The notes: a model not told the origin generated them from the letters alone. Positions 45,283-54,363 are shown, counted from the first letter of the stretch. The stretch is DNA of 64,000 nt from Yoonia ponticola (GCF_014199395.1 NZ_JACIJM010000005.1:248001-312000); one strand, 5' to 3'. Numbers and translations: made by a program.

Positions 45283-46911
45283 TTAGTTGGATGTTGGTTT
45301 GTGAGGGGGCGCGAAGCTGTGTGCATCCGCCCGCCGCCAGCGTTGACGGTATTCGATGTGATCTTCACCCTCTTCCAGCAAGAAGCGGCGTGGCAGATAT
45401 GGGAATGCGTCTGAGCCTTCCTTCATCTTGCTGTCCGCTTCGCGTTGCATGAAGTGGTAGGGCAGGAAGCCGCGCGGTTCCTCTAGTCCCGCAGCACCAG
45501 CCATTTCGCCGAGTGCTTTCAATGTTTCGCGGTGATACCTTGCGACGCGGTGGCTTTTGTCTTCGACATTCAACGCTTTTTGACGCACGGGGTCTTGGGT
45601 GGTGACGCCGACGGGGCAGTGATTGGTGTGACACGCCTGCGCCTGAATGCAGCCAATCGCGAACATATATCCGCGGGCCGAATTGCACCAATCCGCACCC
45701 AACGCGAGCGCTTTAGCGATGTGGAACGCGGACGTAATTTTACCAGCGACCCCAATTTTCACTTCGTCGCGCAATCCTGCGCCGCGCAATGTGTTGTGAA
45801 CAAAGGTTAAACCCTCGACCATGGGCATGCCTACATGGTTCGCGAATTCGATTGGTGCAGCACCTGTGCCGCCTTCGGTGCCATCGACGACGATAAAGTC
45901 TGGCGTGATGCCGGATTCCAGCATCGCCTTAACAATGCACATAAATTCACGGCGGTGTCCGATGCACAGCTTAAACCCAACTGGTTTCCCGCCGGACAAT
46001 TCACGAAGTCGCCCGATGAATTGAACAAGCTCCATTGGCGTCGAAAAGGTGGAATGCGACGCGGGCGAGACGCAGTCGATGCCCATTGGGATGTCGCGTG
46101 CTTCAGCGATTTCAGGGGTGATTTTTGCAGCGGGTAGCATGCCGCCATGGCCGGGTTTTGCACCTTGCGACAATTTGATTTCGATCATCTTAACCTGATC
46201 TAATGCCGCACGTTCGCGAAACTTTTCCGGATTAAATGACCCGTCATGGTTCCGGCATCCAAAGTAACCAGAACCGACTTGAAAAACCAGATCACCGCCG
46301 CCGGCAAGGTGGTAGCGACTAATGCCACCTTCGCCAGTGTCGTGCATAAAGCCACCCATTTTCGCGCCTTTATTCAAGGCACTGATTGCATTAGCAGAAA
46401 GCGACCCGAAACTCATTGCAGAAATGTTAAGCAAAGATGCGGCATAGGGTTTCTTACAATTGGACCCCCCGATGTTAACGCGGAAATCGGTGTCGTCGAA
46501 ATGCGTCGGCATAATCGAGTGCGTTAACCAGTTGTAGCCCGCATCATAGACGCCGCGTCTTGTCCCAAAGGGGCGTTTGTCTTCAACGCCTTTGGCACGT
46601 TGGTAAACCAGCGCACGCTGTTCTCTGGAAAACGGGACCTCTTCGAGATCGTCTTCAATCAAATATTGCTGAATTTCGGGTCTGATTTTCTCAAACAAGA
46701 ACCGCATGTGCCCGATAAGGGGGTAGTTTTTCGTGATCGCATGTTTTGTCTGGTTTACGTCCCAGAGACCCAAGGCTGTTAACGCAGCGGTTACAATGAC
46801 CAGAAAAAACGGCCAACTATCGACCGTCCAAAGCAGGAAACCGATCACCGTAAAGAAAGCCGAAATAACAAGCGCCAAATAACGTTGGTTCTCAAAGATA
46901 GTGCGCAACAT
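45283..46911 (-). CDS. FMN-binding glutamate synthase family protein
   Basis: A 542-residue protein related to the synthase domain of glutamate synthase large subunits but without the glutaminase domain. Two N-terminal membrane helices (YLALVISAFFTVIGFLLWTVDSW and FFLVIVTAALTALGLWDV) anchor it. The FMN barrel shows IKLSQGAKPGHGGMLPAAKIT and FIVVDGTEGGTGAAP, and the Fe-S cysteines are in IGCIQAQACHTNHCPVG. The physiological reaction of this membrane-anchored form is not settled. An AT-rich promoter-like gap separates it from mipZ. Confidence 0.92.
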   Translation of the reverse strand: MLRTIFENQRYLALVISAFFTVIGFLLWTVDSWPFFLVIVTAALTALGLWDVNQTKHAITKNYPLIGHMRFLFEKIRPEIQQYLIEDDLEEVPFSREQRALVYQRAKGVEDKRPFGTRRGVYDAGYNWLTHSIMPTHFDDTDFRVNIGGSNCKKPYAASLLNISAMSFGSLSANAISALNKGAKMGGFMHDTGEGGISRYHLAGGGDLVFQVGSGYFGCRNHDGSFNPEKFRERAALDQVKMIEIKLSQGAKPGHGGMLPAAKITPEIAEARDIPMGIDCVSPASHSTFSTPMELVQFIGRLRELSGGKPVGFKLCIGHRREFMCIVKAMLESGITPDFIVVDGTEGGTGAAPIEFANHVGMPMVEGLTFVHNTLRGAGLRDEVKIGVAGKITSAFHIAKALALGADWCNSARGYMFAIGCIQAQACHTNHCPVGVTTQDPVRQKALNVEDKSHRVARYHRETLKALGEMAGAAGLEEPRGFLPYHFMQREADSKMKEGSDAFPYLPRRFLLEEGEDHIEYRQRWRRADAHSFAPPHKPTSN

Positions 46912-47032
46912 AACATGTCCTTCTTGGGTTCACTTGCCGTATTATTAGGCAGTCTTACCCCTGAATGAGAACCTTTATTTTGGTTTCACGCACATCATCA
47001 CACAAAATTGCTAACGTTAGCTTACGCTTTTG

Positions 47033-47842
47033 TTAAAAATCGACAGTCACCCCGGGCAACTTGAGCGCGCCGATCAGGCCGCGCAATTCGTTTCGCGCTG
47101 CGACGTTCGAAATGTTCAATCCTTTCACGCCGATGTCGCGTAGATCAAGCAAGGTCAGACCGCGCGGGAACAGCTCGCGAAAGATCACGCGTTCGTTGAA
47201 ACCGGGCGCTGTCCGAAAGCCGATCCGTTTGGACAGCTTACTAATCACGCGCTCCATTTTCTCTTTGTTGACCATATGTTGCGCGCCCATCCGGTTACGC
47301 ACAACGATCCAATCAATCGGTGAAAGTCCTGCACGCGCCCGCAATTGCCGGGCATTCCACACCATTTCTGAGTAGACAGAAGGCCCCGTGATTTCTTCGC
47401 CGTCGCTATCCACATGTGCCAAAAGATCAAAATCGATAAAGCTATCATTCAGCGGCGTGATCAATGTGTCGGCCAAAGAATGGGCAACTTGGCTAAGGCG
47501 CGTATGCGATCCAGGACAGTCGATCAGGATGAAATCGTTCTCGGGTTCCAAGCCAGCAACAGCCATAGATAGCCGGTGGTCGTGGATGTTTTCCCCATCA
47601 GGAACAGAGGCTTGGTCGACTTCGGGTAAGTCAATATAATCAGGCGTCGGCAAATCCAGATCGTGCTTCGCCAGATAGGCCATACGGTTTGAAATATACC
47701 GCCCCATCGTTTTTTGACGCAGGTCCAGATCAAGACACCCCACCTTGTGTCCCATCCGCGATAATGCAGTCGCGACATGCATTGATACGGTGGATTTGCC
47801 CGCTCCACCTTTTTCGTTACCAACGACGATAATATGCGCCAC
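47033..47842 (-). CDS. mipZ: division-plane positioning ATPase MipZ
   Basis: A 269-residue ParA-like ATPase. The deviant Walker A GNEKGGAGKST (about 7-17), VGCLDLDLRQKTMGRYISNR and FILIDCPGSHTRLSQ agree with MipZ. In alphaproteobacteria MipZ forms a gradient with ParB and blocks FtsZ assembly near the poles. The start is followed closely by the P-loop as expected. A perfect 7-base inverted repeat (TTTCACA/TGTGAAA) lies 45-60 bases upstream. Confidence 0.94.
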   Translation of the reverse strand: MAHIIVVGNEKGGAGKSTVSMHVATALSRMGHKVGCLDLDLRQKTMGRYISNRMAYLAKHDLDLPTPDYIDLPEVDQASVPDGENIHDHRLSMAVAGLEPENDFILIDCPGSHTRLSQVAHSLADTLITPLNDSFIDFDLLAHVDSDGEEITGPSVYSEMVWNARQLRARAGLSPIDWIVVRNRMGAQHMVNKEKMERVISKLSKRIGFRTAPGFNERVIFRELFPRGLTLLDLRDIGVKGLNISNVAARNELRGLIGALKLPGVTVDF

Positions 47843-48237
47843 TTTTTAGCCCTCGTACCCTTATTTCGAGGCAACCCTATGGTGTGTTTCACATTTGTGA
47901 AAGCATCGGCGTGAGCTTGCCCGCCATTTTTACGGATGTGTGACGTGGTGCAACACTGTTGGCCGTCACGTTGGTCTTGACTTTATTTGGGTTTGCCGTC
48001 ATGTGGCGGTCAACCGTCGCATCCTGCCCGCGTGAGCAGAGCTCGATCAACTGATCTAGGCAAGGCGTCGTTTACATTCCCGGTTCCCACATCACGCAGG
48101 GGGTCCAGCGCCTGATCGGCAGTTTTGGCACGTGGCCAGACCCGTCAGCATATGGGCGCAACCTGCAAGGGGTTTGATGCATTTGCGTCAGGCCCAGACG
48201 TTTTATGCGGGCGTTTGTCCGTGAAGAAAGAAGATTT
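47843..48237. other. gene-free interval between mipZ and the DEAD-box gene
   Basis: About 395 bases between divergent genes. Near mipZ, TTTCACA and TGTGAAA arms at 47887-47902 form an operator-like palindrome. The rest may be a long 5' leader of the helicase gene, as known for cold-induced helicases, but no cold-box motif was recognised. No coding frame is convincing. Confidence 0.45.
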
Positions 48238-49548
48238 ATGGATTTTGATATGCTGGGCCTCGCGCCCCGTCTTGTGGCCAAATTGGCTGAACAAGGCATC
48301 ACCGACCCGACCCCAATTCAAACACAGGCCATCCCACATGCGATGAATGGCCGTGACGTGATGGGCCTTGCCCAAACGGGGACTGGTAAAACGGCGGCCT
48401 TTGGTCTGCCGATGATCGACGCGCTGATGAAAGCGGGCGTGAAGCCAAATGCAAAGACCGTGCGCGGTTTGATTTTGGCGCCGACACGCGAATTGGCGAA
48501 ACAGATTTCGGATAACCTGACCAACTACACCAAAGGCAGCCACCTGAAGGTTGCATTGGTTGTGGGCGGTGCTGGCATTGTTGCACAAACCAAGCGTCTC
48601 GCTGGTGGTGTTGACCTGCTCGTTGCGACACCGGGCCGTTTGATCGACCTGTTGGATCGCCGCGCTGTGCGTCTTGATGAAACCACGTACCTCGTGCTGG
48701 ACGAAGCAGACCAAATGCTCGACATGGGCTTTATCCACGCGCTGCGCCGGATTGCGCCATTGTTGGCAAATGACCGTCAAACAATGATGTTTTCGGCGAC
48801 GATGCCAAAACTGATGGCAGAGCTTGCGGACAGCTTCCTGTCTGATCCTGTGCGGGTCCAAGTGAACCCTCCGGGGCAGGCCGTGAAAAAGATCAATCAA
48901 TCGCTGCATTACGTGGCTCAGGCTGCGAAATCTGACCTGTTGGTTGAACTGCTTGACGAACACCGTGACGAATTGGCTTTGGTCTTTGGCCGCACAAAAC
49001 ATGGTTGCGAAAAGTTGTACAAGTTCTTGGAAAACAAAGGCTTTGCAGCGGCGTCCATACACGGGAACAAATCCCAAGGTCAACGGACCCGTGCGATTGA
49101 TGACTTCAAGGCTGGCAAAGTACGTGTGCTTGTTGCAACTGATGTTGCGGCACGTGGTATCGACATTCCGGGCGTGCGCTATGTGTACAACTTTGACTTG
49201 CCGAACGTCGCTGAAAACTATGTTCACCGGATCGGTCGGACGGCGCGTGCGGGTGCTGACGGCAGTGCTGTTGCATTCTGTGCACCGGACGAGATCGTCG
49301 ATCTGAAGGACATCGAAAAGGCCATGAAAGAGGCGATCCCTGTCGCATCCGGCACGCCTTGGGAAATCCAGCCAGGTCAGAAAAAGCGCCCGAACGGTGG
49401 CGGCGGCGGTGGACGTCGCGGCGGCGGTGGTGGTGGCGGCGGTCGTCATGCTGGTGGCGGCAAGCCCGGTGGCGCGAAGCCCGGCAATAGCGGTCAGCGT
49501 CGGCGCAAGCCACCAACAGGACGCGGCCGGAATTCCGCAGCTGCTTAA
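48238..49548 (+). CDS. DEAD-box RNA helicase (RhlE-like)
   Basis: A 436-residue ATP-dependent RNA helicase for ribosome assembly or RNA turnover. All motifs are present: Q motif DPTPIQTQAI, AQTGTGKT, APTRELAKQ, TPGR, the DEAD box in VLDEADQMLDMGF, SAT, ARGIDIPGVRYV and HRIGRTARAG. The C-terminal 65 residues are Gly/Arg-rich (GGGGRRGGGGGGGGRHAGGG type), a nonspecific RNA-binding tail. The start at 48238 with GAAGAAAGA upstream gives the short N-terminus of the RhlE group. A terminator follows. Confidence 0.95.
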   Translation: MDFDMLGLAPRLVAKLAEQGITDPTPIQTQAIPHAMNGRDVMGLAQTGTGKTAAFGLPMIDALMKAGVKPNAKTVRGLILAPTRELAKQISDNLTNYTKGSHLKVALVVGGAGIVAQTKRLAGGVDLLVATPGRLIDLLDRRAVRLDETTYLVLDEADQMLDMGFIHALRRIAPLLANDRQTMMFSATMPKLMAELADSFLSDPVRVQVNPPGQAVKKINQSLHYVAQAAKSDLLVELLDEHRDELALVFGRTKHGCEKLYKFLENKGFAAASIHGNKSQGQRTRAIDDFKAGKVRVLVATDVAARGIDIPGVRYVYNFDLPNVAENYVHRIGRTARAGADGSAVAFCAPDEIVDLKDIEKAMKEAIPVASGTPWEIQPGQKKRPNGGGGGGRRGGGGGGGGRHAGGGKPGGAKPGNSGQRRRKPPTGRGRNSAAA

Positions 49549-49570
49549 GTTTTGATGTGAGATTTAGAAA

Positions 49571-49596
49571 GGCCCGCCAATTTGGTGGGCCTTTTT
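49571..49596 (+). terminator. terminator after the helicase gene
   Basis: GGCCCGCC pairs with GGTGGGCC (one G-U pair) around a short loop, followed by TTTTT. Confidence 0.88.
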
Positions 49597-49702
49597 GTTT
49601 AGGGCTGATGCCTGCGCGTGACGACTGGGTGCAACGGGCATCAACGGCGACTAATCGTCGAACTAAGCCAAGCCATTCAGACACCGCTTAAAGTGCGGAT
49701 TG

Positions 49703-50083
49703 TCACGAACCACCGCCGGTTAAGTCTTGAGCAAGCATCAAAGCGTTCCCATCAGGATCATAAAACGTCGCCGTCTTGACCATGCCGTCTACCACGTCGG
49801 TCTCGCCGTCAAACTTCACGTCGGCTTGCTCTAATTTCTGTCGTGCGCTGTCCAGATCAGCGGTCCCGAAAACAGGCACGCAGTTCCCCGGTGCAGGCTT
49901 GGTATGTTCTCCAAGGCCAATCGTTACGCCAGCGGTGTTTGTTTGAAGCTCGGACCAACCTGCTTCGTCTGCATGATAGATCGTTTCGAACCCCAGCATA
50001 TCTGCATACCACTTGGCGCTGACGTGCCGATCTTTAACGGAAAAAGAGATATTGATTGTTTCATCCAATGTAACAAGTGCCAT
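49703..50083 (-). CDS. VOC/glyoxalase-fold protein
   Basis: A 126-residue vicinal-oxygen-chelate protein: INISFSVKDRHVSAKWYADMLGFETI at the start and VKTATFYDPDGNALMLAQDL at the end, both canonical. Possible roles are lyase, dioxygenase or antibiotic-binding; the metal ligands are not complete enough to decide. It is divergent from the HxlR-like regulator with only 39 bases between, suggesting regulation by it. Confidence 0.88.
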   Translation of the reverse strand: MALVTLDETINISFSVKDRHVSAKWYADMLGFETIYHADEAGWSELQTNTAGVTIGLGEHTKPAPGNCVPVFGTADLDSARQKLEQADVKFDGETDVVDGMVKTATFYDPDGNALMLAQDLTGGGS

Positions 50084-50102
50084 GGGCTTTCCTTTATCAC
50101 TA

Positions 50103-50120
50103 AAATATACTAAATATACT
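50103..50120. promoter_or_regulatory. tandem 9-base operator-like repeat
   Basis: AAATATACT occurs twice head-to-tail in the 39-base gap between the divergent VOC and HxlR-like genes. A weaker third unit (TTATGTACA) reaches the start codon. Such repeats so near both starts could bind the regulator and repress both genes. Confidence 0.45.
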
Positions 50121-50122
50121 TT

Positions 50123-50668
50123 ATGTACATAAGATCATTTGTCAACATCACCTCAAAGGCGTGGGCTTTGCCCATCTTATCCAGCTTGCATCTGGGCGTC
50201 GCGGGACGACAGGCGACACTGCTGGCAGCGACAGGCGCGAGCAGGACTGCATTCGCGCAGAGCATGGACCACCTCATCAAGCATGGATTGTTGGAACGAA
50301 ATCCGGGGTACGGCCACCCGTTGCGACCAGAGTTTCGTCTCACTCAACTTGGAAAAGAAGCGGCTGCAATTGCAGATAAAGTGCAACGTGTGGCGTCCGA
50401 GGACGATCAGAGATTGCTACGTAAATCATGGACTTTGCCGGTGCTCACGTCACTTCAAACGCCAAGCCACTTCAACGATATCAAGCGAAACCTGCAAACG
50501 ATCACTGATCGCGCGTTGTCTCAATCACTGAAGTCTATGGAGGCGAGAGATTGGGTGCATCGCAGCGTTGACGAGACCGCTCGTCCGCCAAGATCAATCT
50601 ATAGCGCCGTAAATACTGGTGGAATGATTAGTCAAATCACGGGGCCGGAAATTAGCTTTAGCCAATAA
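50123..50668 (+). CDS. duplicated HxlR-like winged-helix regulator
   Basis: A 181-residue DNA-binding protein formed of two similar winged-helix halves. KAWALPILSSL at residues 12-22 reappears as KSWTLPVLTSL at 101-111, each followed by the recognition region (ASRTAFAQSMDHLIKHGLLERN and ITDRALSQSLKSMEARDWVHRS). HxlR proteins are normally about 100-120 residues and dimerise; here the two halves may form a pseudo-dimer in one chain. It likely regulates the divergent VOC gene. The start at 50123 overlaps the operator region and has no clear ribosome site. Confidence 0.75.
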   Translation: MYIRSFVNITSKAWALPILSSLHLGVAGRQATLLAATGASRTAFAQSMDHLIKHGLLERNPGYGHPLRPEFRLTQLGKEAAAIADKVQRVASEDDQRLLRKSWTLPVLTSLQTPSHFNDIKRNLQTITDRALSQSLKSMEARDWVHRSVDETARPPRSIYSAVNTGGMISQITGPEISFSQ

Positions 50669-50709
50669 TGGCTTGTCCCACTGGCACAGCATCGACACTT
50701 AGCATCACC

Positions 50710-50746
50710 AAAAACAAAAAGGGCCCGCCAAACTGGCGAGCCCTTT
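50710..50746 (-). terminator. terminator after rpmE
   Basis: On the minus strand GGGCTCGCCA pairs with TGGCGGGCCC, followed by TTTTTG. It lies 23 bases after the rpmE stop. Confidence 0.88.
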
Positions 50747-50768
50747 GATCTTGCATACAGTGGTTGGC

Positions 50769-50990
50769 TTAGAAGCCAAGACCAGCGTATTTGTTCTTGA
50801 ACTTGGAAACGCGACCGCCGGCATCCATAAGACGCGTGCCGCCACCAGTCCATGCAGGGTGCACAGATGGGTCAACGTCCAACGACATCACGTCGCCTTC
50901 TTTGCCCCAAGTGGATTTCATCTGAACCACAGTACCATCGGTCATTTTGACGTCGATGATGTGGTAATCGGGATGGATATCTTTTTTCAT
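50769..50990 (-). CDS. rpmE: 50S ribosomal protein bL31
   Basis: A 73-residue bL31 starting [19 protein letters not shown] and with the C-terminal [21 protein letters not shown]. The zinc-binding CxxC residues are absent, so it is a zinc-free form. It follows rplS by 11 bases and precedes a terminator, the end of the ribosomal operon. Because Zur often controls zinc-free ribosomal paralogues, its regulation deserves a look, but no Zur box was seen upstream. Confidence 0.95.
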   Translation of the reverse strand: MKKDIHPDYHIIDVKMTDGTVVQMKSTWGKEGDVMSLDVDPSVHPAWTGGGTRLMDAGGRVSKFKNKYAGLGF

Positions 50991-51001
50991 GACAGGACCC
51001 C

Positions 51002-51376
51002 TTACGCCTTAGGCGCTTTGTAGTTGGTAACTTCTGCGATACGCGCGGATTTACCACGGCGTTCACGGAGATAGTACAATTTCGCACGACGGACTTTACC
51101 GCGGCGTACAACTGTAATCTCGTCGATGTTGGTGGAGTACAGCGGGAATACACGTTCCACGCCTTCACCAAAGGAAATCTTGCGAACTGTGAACGAGCCA
51201 GCAATGCCTTTGCCGTTCTTACGAGCGATACAAACGCCTTCGTAGTTCTGAACACGGGTACGTGTACCCTCGGTTACTTTGTAACCAACGCGGATGGTGT
51301 CACCCGCTTTAAAGTCGGGGATGGTTTTCCCCAGCGCAGCGATTTGCTCCGCTTCGATTTGTGCGATCACGTTCAT
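51002..51376 (-). CDS. rplS: 50S ribosomal protein bL19
   Basis: A 124-residue ribosomal protein: [53 protein letters not shown] is typical, as are [50 protein letters not shown] before the ATG supports the start. In most alphaproteobacteria it follows trmD directly; here YceI and a 345-base gap intervene, so it probably has its own promoter. Confidence 0.97.
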   Translation of the reverse strand: MNVIAQIEAEQIAALGKTIPDFKAGDTIRVGYKVTEGTRTRVQNYEGVCIARKNGKGIAGSFTVRKISFGEGVERVFPLYSTNIDEITVVRRGKVRRAKLYYLRERRGKSARIAEVTNYKAPKA

Positions 51377-51721
51377 GATGCGCTCCTATGATTGGCACCG
51401 GTTGTCCGGCTGCATTTTCGTCAGTCGCGAGAGCTTTGTGTCGTTATCGGGTCCGCATATGCGCCCGCCAAAGGTCACGTCGTCATTCTTGGTCGATCGT
51501 CCGGCCTGTCCGGTGAGGCCCGTTACAACGAAGCAACGCTCAAAGTCCGGATGGTTCCATAAACCACACACCAGAATCGCCTCAGGCGCCCGGTGATGGG
51601 CTCGTATAGGCGGATGCGCGTGGTGGATCAAGAACAGAACAGCGCCAATGCGTGCTGTTTTACAAACAAAAGCCCGCCGCACGGATGTTGTGCGACGGGC
51701 AATCTGTCAAAGACGTCTGCT
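51377..51721. other. gene-free interval between YceI gene and rplS
   Basis: About 345 bases. The part at 51663-51700 is the terminator of the YceI gene; the remaining 300 bases probably contain the rplS promoter and leader. A 98-codon minus frame (51386-51682) begins inside the terminator stem and is not believed. Confidence 0.5.
51663..51700 (-). terminator. terminator after the YceI gene
   Basis: On the minus strand GCCCGTCGCAC (51700-51690) pairs with GTGCGGCGGGC (51682-51672), followed by TTTTGTTTG. Confidence 0.9.
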
Positions 51722-52306
51722 TTATGAAGCTGCGTTAAAAATAAAGCGCAGTGTCACAGGGAGCGTGCGTGTGATGTCGGAAAGACTGGCAAGCTCCATC
51801 AACGTATCAATGCCCGCATCAATGCCTGCTTCTTCGGTCGAAACGAACAGCATAGAGTTGGACGTGACCAGCACCTGATCTTCGGCTGTACGCATAATGA
51901 ACATGTCCAGATAAACGGGAATGTCATTGCCCAGAAGGGTCAGATCGCCTTCGACTTCGGTGATCATATGTTCACCAACGCCAAGCGCGTTCATCGCTTC
52001 CGTATCCACGGATGCCGTCAGCTGCGCGGATGTCTCGTCAGCCAAAACAAATTCGCCGATCCGCTCGTTGCGCACGTCGATATTGGTTTGGATGCTGGCC
52101 AGATCAAGCTGAACATTGACCGTGCCGTCATCCGCGACAGTGCCGGACGTGACGTTCAACGTATGGGCCTCACCGATGGAATTGCTTTTCACAGAACCAA
52201 ATCCAACGACAGAAGCGCCGCTATCCATGGTCCAAGTTTCAGCCGCCGCAGTTGTTGCCATAAAAAGGCTTGCGATGGCTGTGTTTAATAGAATTTTTTT
52301 CATCAT
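51722..52306 (-). CDS. YceI-family periplasmic protein
   Basis: A 194-residue secreted lipocalin-like protein. The signal peptide MMKKILLNTAIASLFMATTAAA is followed by ETWTMDSGASVVGFGSVKSNSIGEAHTLNVTSGTV, the YceI pattern, and an eight-strand barrel. YceI proteins bind isoprenoid quinone-like molecules in some bacteria. The starts at 52306 and 52303 (adjacent ATGs) are equal candidates; a GTG at 52318 is less likely. It has its own terminator. Confidence 0.85.
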   Translation of the reverse strand: MMKKILLNTAIASLFMATTAAAETWTMDSGASVVGFGSVKSNSIGEAHTLNVTSGTVADDGTVNVQLDLASIQTNIDVRNERIGEFVLADETSAQLTASVDTEAMNALGVGEHMITEVEGDLTLLGNDIPVYLDMFIMRTAEDQVLVTSNSMLFVSTEEAGIDAGIDTLMELASLSDITRTLPVTLRFIFNAAS

Positions 52307-52515
52307 AACATGACTCACTTTTTGCTCGATTAACTCAAATTGACTCGTAGAAACGTACTCGAATTAGTTTGAATTAGTTGGGCATCAGGGATGATAGCTA
52401 TGACTATTCGTGCTGCTGTAATTAAAACCGCGATATGTGTTTTGTTTACAATAGCTTATTGCCGCGACGTATACGTCGCGTTCCGAAATTCAAACATTTC
52501 GATATTAAAACGGCG

Positions 52516-53346
52516 TTAACCTTTTTTAATATGCGCGTCCCAAAGATCAGGACGGCGATCTTGCGTAATCTGTTCGGATTGCTCTTTGCGCCATGCGTTA
52601 ATCTTTGCATGGTTTCCAGACAACAATACGTCCGGAATTGCATGGCCCTGCCATTCGGCGGGTTTTGTATATTGCGGATGCTCAAGCAAGCCATTGGAAA
52701 AGCTTTCTTCTTCGGTCGATGCCATGTTCCCCAAAACGCCGGGCAACAGCCGCACCGTTGCGTCAATCATCGCCTGTGCCGCTAATTCGCCGCCAGTCAT
52801 CACAAAATCCCCAAGGCTGACTTCGATGATATTGTAATGCTTCAAAACACGTTCATCCACGCCTTCAAACCGACCACACAACAGCGTCACACCATCCGCT
52901 TTTGACAGGTCACGCATCAATGCTTGATCCATCTGGCGGCCACGGGGGCTGAGGTAAATCAACGGCATCACGCCTTTCGCAGACGCCCTCGCATCCGTGA
53001 TCGCGGCCTCTAGCACATCCGCCCGCAGCACCATGCCAGCGCCACCGCCAGCAGGGGTATCATCAACATTGCGGTGCTTGCCGATCCCGTAATCGCGCAG
53101 GTCGTAGGTTTCGATCTGCCACAAGCCGTCCTGCAAGGCGCGGCCTGTCAGGCTTTCACCTAGCACGCCGGGAAACGCCTGCGGGAATAGCGTCAAGATC
53201 TGCGCCCGCCATGCGCCAGCCAGATCAGGCGTATCGGTCATCAATTCACGCGGCTTGAGCGTCGGGCGAATAGTTTTGCGGCCAAGCGCACGGGTGCCAC
53301 TGCCACCATGAGACTTTGTCGCTTTGGATTTGGGTGCTTCTGTCAT
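52516..53346 (-). CDS. trmD: tRNA (guanine-N1)-methyltransferase
   Basis: A 276-residue SPOUT enzyme methylating G37 of tRNAs. The trefoil-knot motifs LLCGRFEGVDERVL and VSLGDFVMTGGELAAQAMIDATVRLLPGVLGN bind AdoMet. The N-terminal 35 residues (Lys/Arg/Ser-rich) are an extension before the conserved start AWRAQILTLFPQAFPGVLG; a start at residue 36 (ATG at 53241) would remove it. It lies between a sulfotransferase-like gene and the YceI gene within the ribosomal cluster. Confidence 0.95.
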   Translation of the reverse strand: MTEAPKSKATKSHGGSGTRALGRKTIRPTLKPRELMTDTPDLAGAWRAQILTLFPQAFPGVLGESLTGRALQDGLWQIETYDLRDYGIGKHRNVDDTPAGGGAGMVLRADVLEAAITDARASAKGVMPLIYLSPRGRQMDQALMRDLSKADGVTLLCGRFEGVDERVLKHYNIIEVSLGDFVMTGGELAAQAMIDATVRLLPGVLGNMASTEEESFSNGLLEHPQYTKPAEWQGHAIPDVLLSGNHAKINAWRKEQSEQITQDRRPDLWDAHIKKG

Positions 53347-53379
53347 GAGCGCGGGTTTAGGCCGTTGCTGCGCGAAACG

Positions 53380-54192
53380 CTAGACCTTACGCCAGTGGCC
53401 CAGCTTGACCGCTTCGGCCATCTGTTCTTTTTGCGCGGCGAGCTGATCGTCAGGGGCATCGGTGCGGTTCATCGCGAGAAATTGTCCCCAAAGATGCGGC
53501 TCTGCGCCCTTTGCGCCAATCCCAACAGGCAACAAAGCGTTGTGCACATTTTCAGGCAGCGGCATTTGATCCACCAAAGCAGCACCGGGCCCAGCTGGGT
53601 TTTGCAGCGCATGATCCAACGGCAGGAACAGTAAATCCAACGGCGCGATAGCCTCGGCGATGTCTTGCAGGATCGCGTCAAAATCGGTGGCGCCGCGATA
53701 GGTCTCTGCGAATTCTTCGGGCGTCAGGATGATACGGCTGCGGCGCAAGACGTGGCGATAGGCGCTGAACAACCATTCATCCGCGTCGCGTGTCGTCATA
53801 ATGACGCGGATTTGTGCCGCCGGAAAACGTTCTTGCAGGTAGCCCGCGAGATAGCTGATCAGGGTCGGGGCCGCGCTATAATCCGTCACAGGGCCATGGC
53901 CTGGAATTTCACCGCAAAACATTTCACTACTAATCAGTAAGTTGCGGCCCGTTGGTACGGGTTCTTGCGCAAAACCTGCGTCAAGTTCGCCAATCAATTC
54001 GGTCAAATCAAACGGGTTTTGCGTCATGGCATAACGGGTGCAAAGCCGTGCGACAGGTTTGAAATGACGGGTCAGGCGGATCGCCAAATGGGGCGCAAGC
54101 GCGTCTCGGTTCAGCCATAGGAAATGCTGCATCGAACTGGTGCCAGTCCGATGAAATCCAGGGTGAAGCAAAATTTGTTGCTGCTCGGCCAT
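53380..54192 (-). CDS. sulfotransferase-like P-loop protein
   Basis: A 270-residue protein with a nucleotide-binding loop near the start (ILLHPGFHRTGTSSMQHFLWLNRDAL, about 7-32) and a matching second region RFPAAQIRVIMTTRDADEWLFSAYRHVLRRSR. The family includes sulfotransferases and roseobacter proteins of unknown acceptor. It lies between rimM and trmD, an accessory insertion in an otherwise standard ribosomal operon. Its function in this place is unknown. Confidence 0.75.
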   Translation of the reverse strand: MAEQQQILLHPGFHRTGTSSMQHFLWLNRDALAPHLAIRLTRHFKPVARLCTRYAMTQNPFDLTELIGELDAGFAQEPVPTGRNLLISSEMFCGEIPGHGPVTDYSAAPTLISYLAGYLQERFPAAQIRVIMTTRDADEWLFSAYRHVLRRSRIILTPEEFAETYRGATDFDAILQDIAEAIAPLDLLFLPLDHALQNPAGPGAALVDQMPLPENVHNALLPVGIGAKGAEPHLWGQFLAMNRTDAPDDQLAAQKEQMAEAVKLGHWRKV

Positions 54193-54302
54193 GCCACGAT
54201 TTTCCTAAGCGCATTTTGGGAGAGTATGACCCTGAACGTGGGCTTTGGTAAAGGTGGCCTGTGCACCTTTGAGGTATTGCGCCGCTATCCGCGTCGCGCA
54301 AA

Positions 54303-54320
54303 CGGGGGGCCAGCCCCCCG
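54303..54320. repeat. GC-rich palindrome in the rimM downstream gap
   Basis: CGGGGGGC and GCCCCCCG surround two bases in the 171-base gap between rimM and the sulfotransferase gene. No U tract follows, so it is not a simple terminator; it may stabilise or process the transcript. Confidence 0.5.
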
Positions 54321-54363
54321 TACCCCCCGGGATTTAGAAAAAGTCAAAGAAGCAAAGATGGGC

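Noticed and set aside
48145-49449. 434-codon minus-strand frame opposite the DEAD-box helicase
   Set aside because: The helicase frame carries every motif of its family; the antisense frame is His/Arg/Gln-rich without likeness to a protein.
51386-51682. 98-codon minus frame upstream of rplS
   Set aside because: Its start lies in the stem of the YceI terminator and the protein has no recognisable features.
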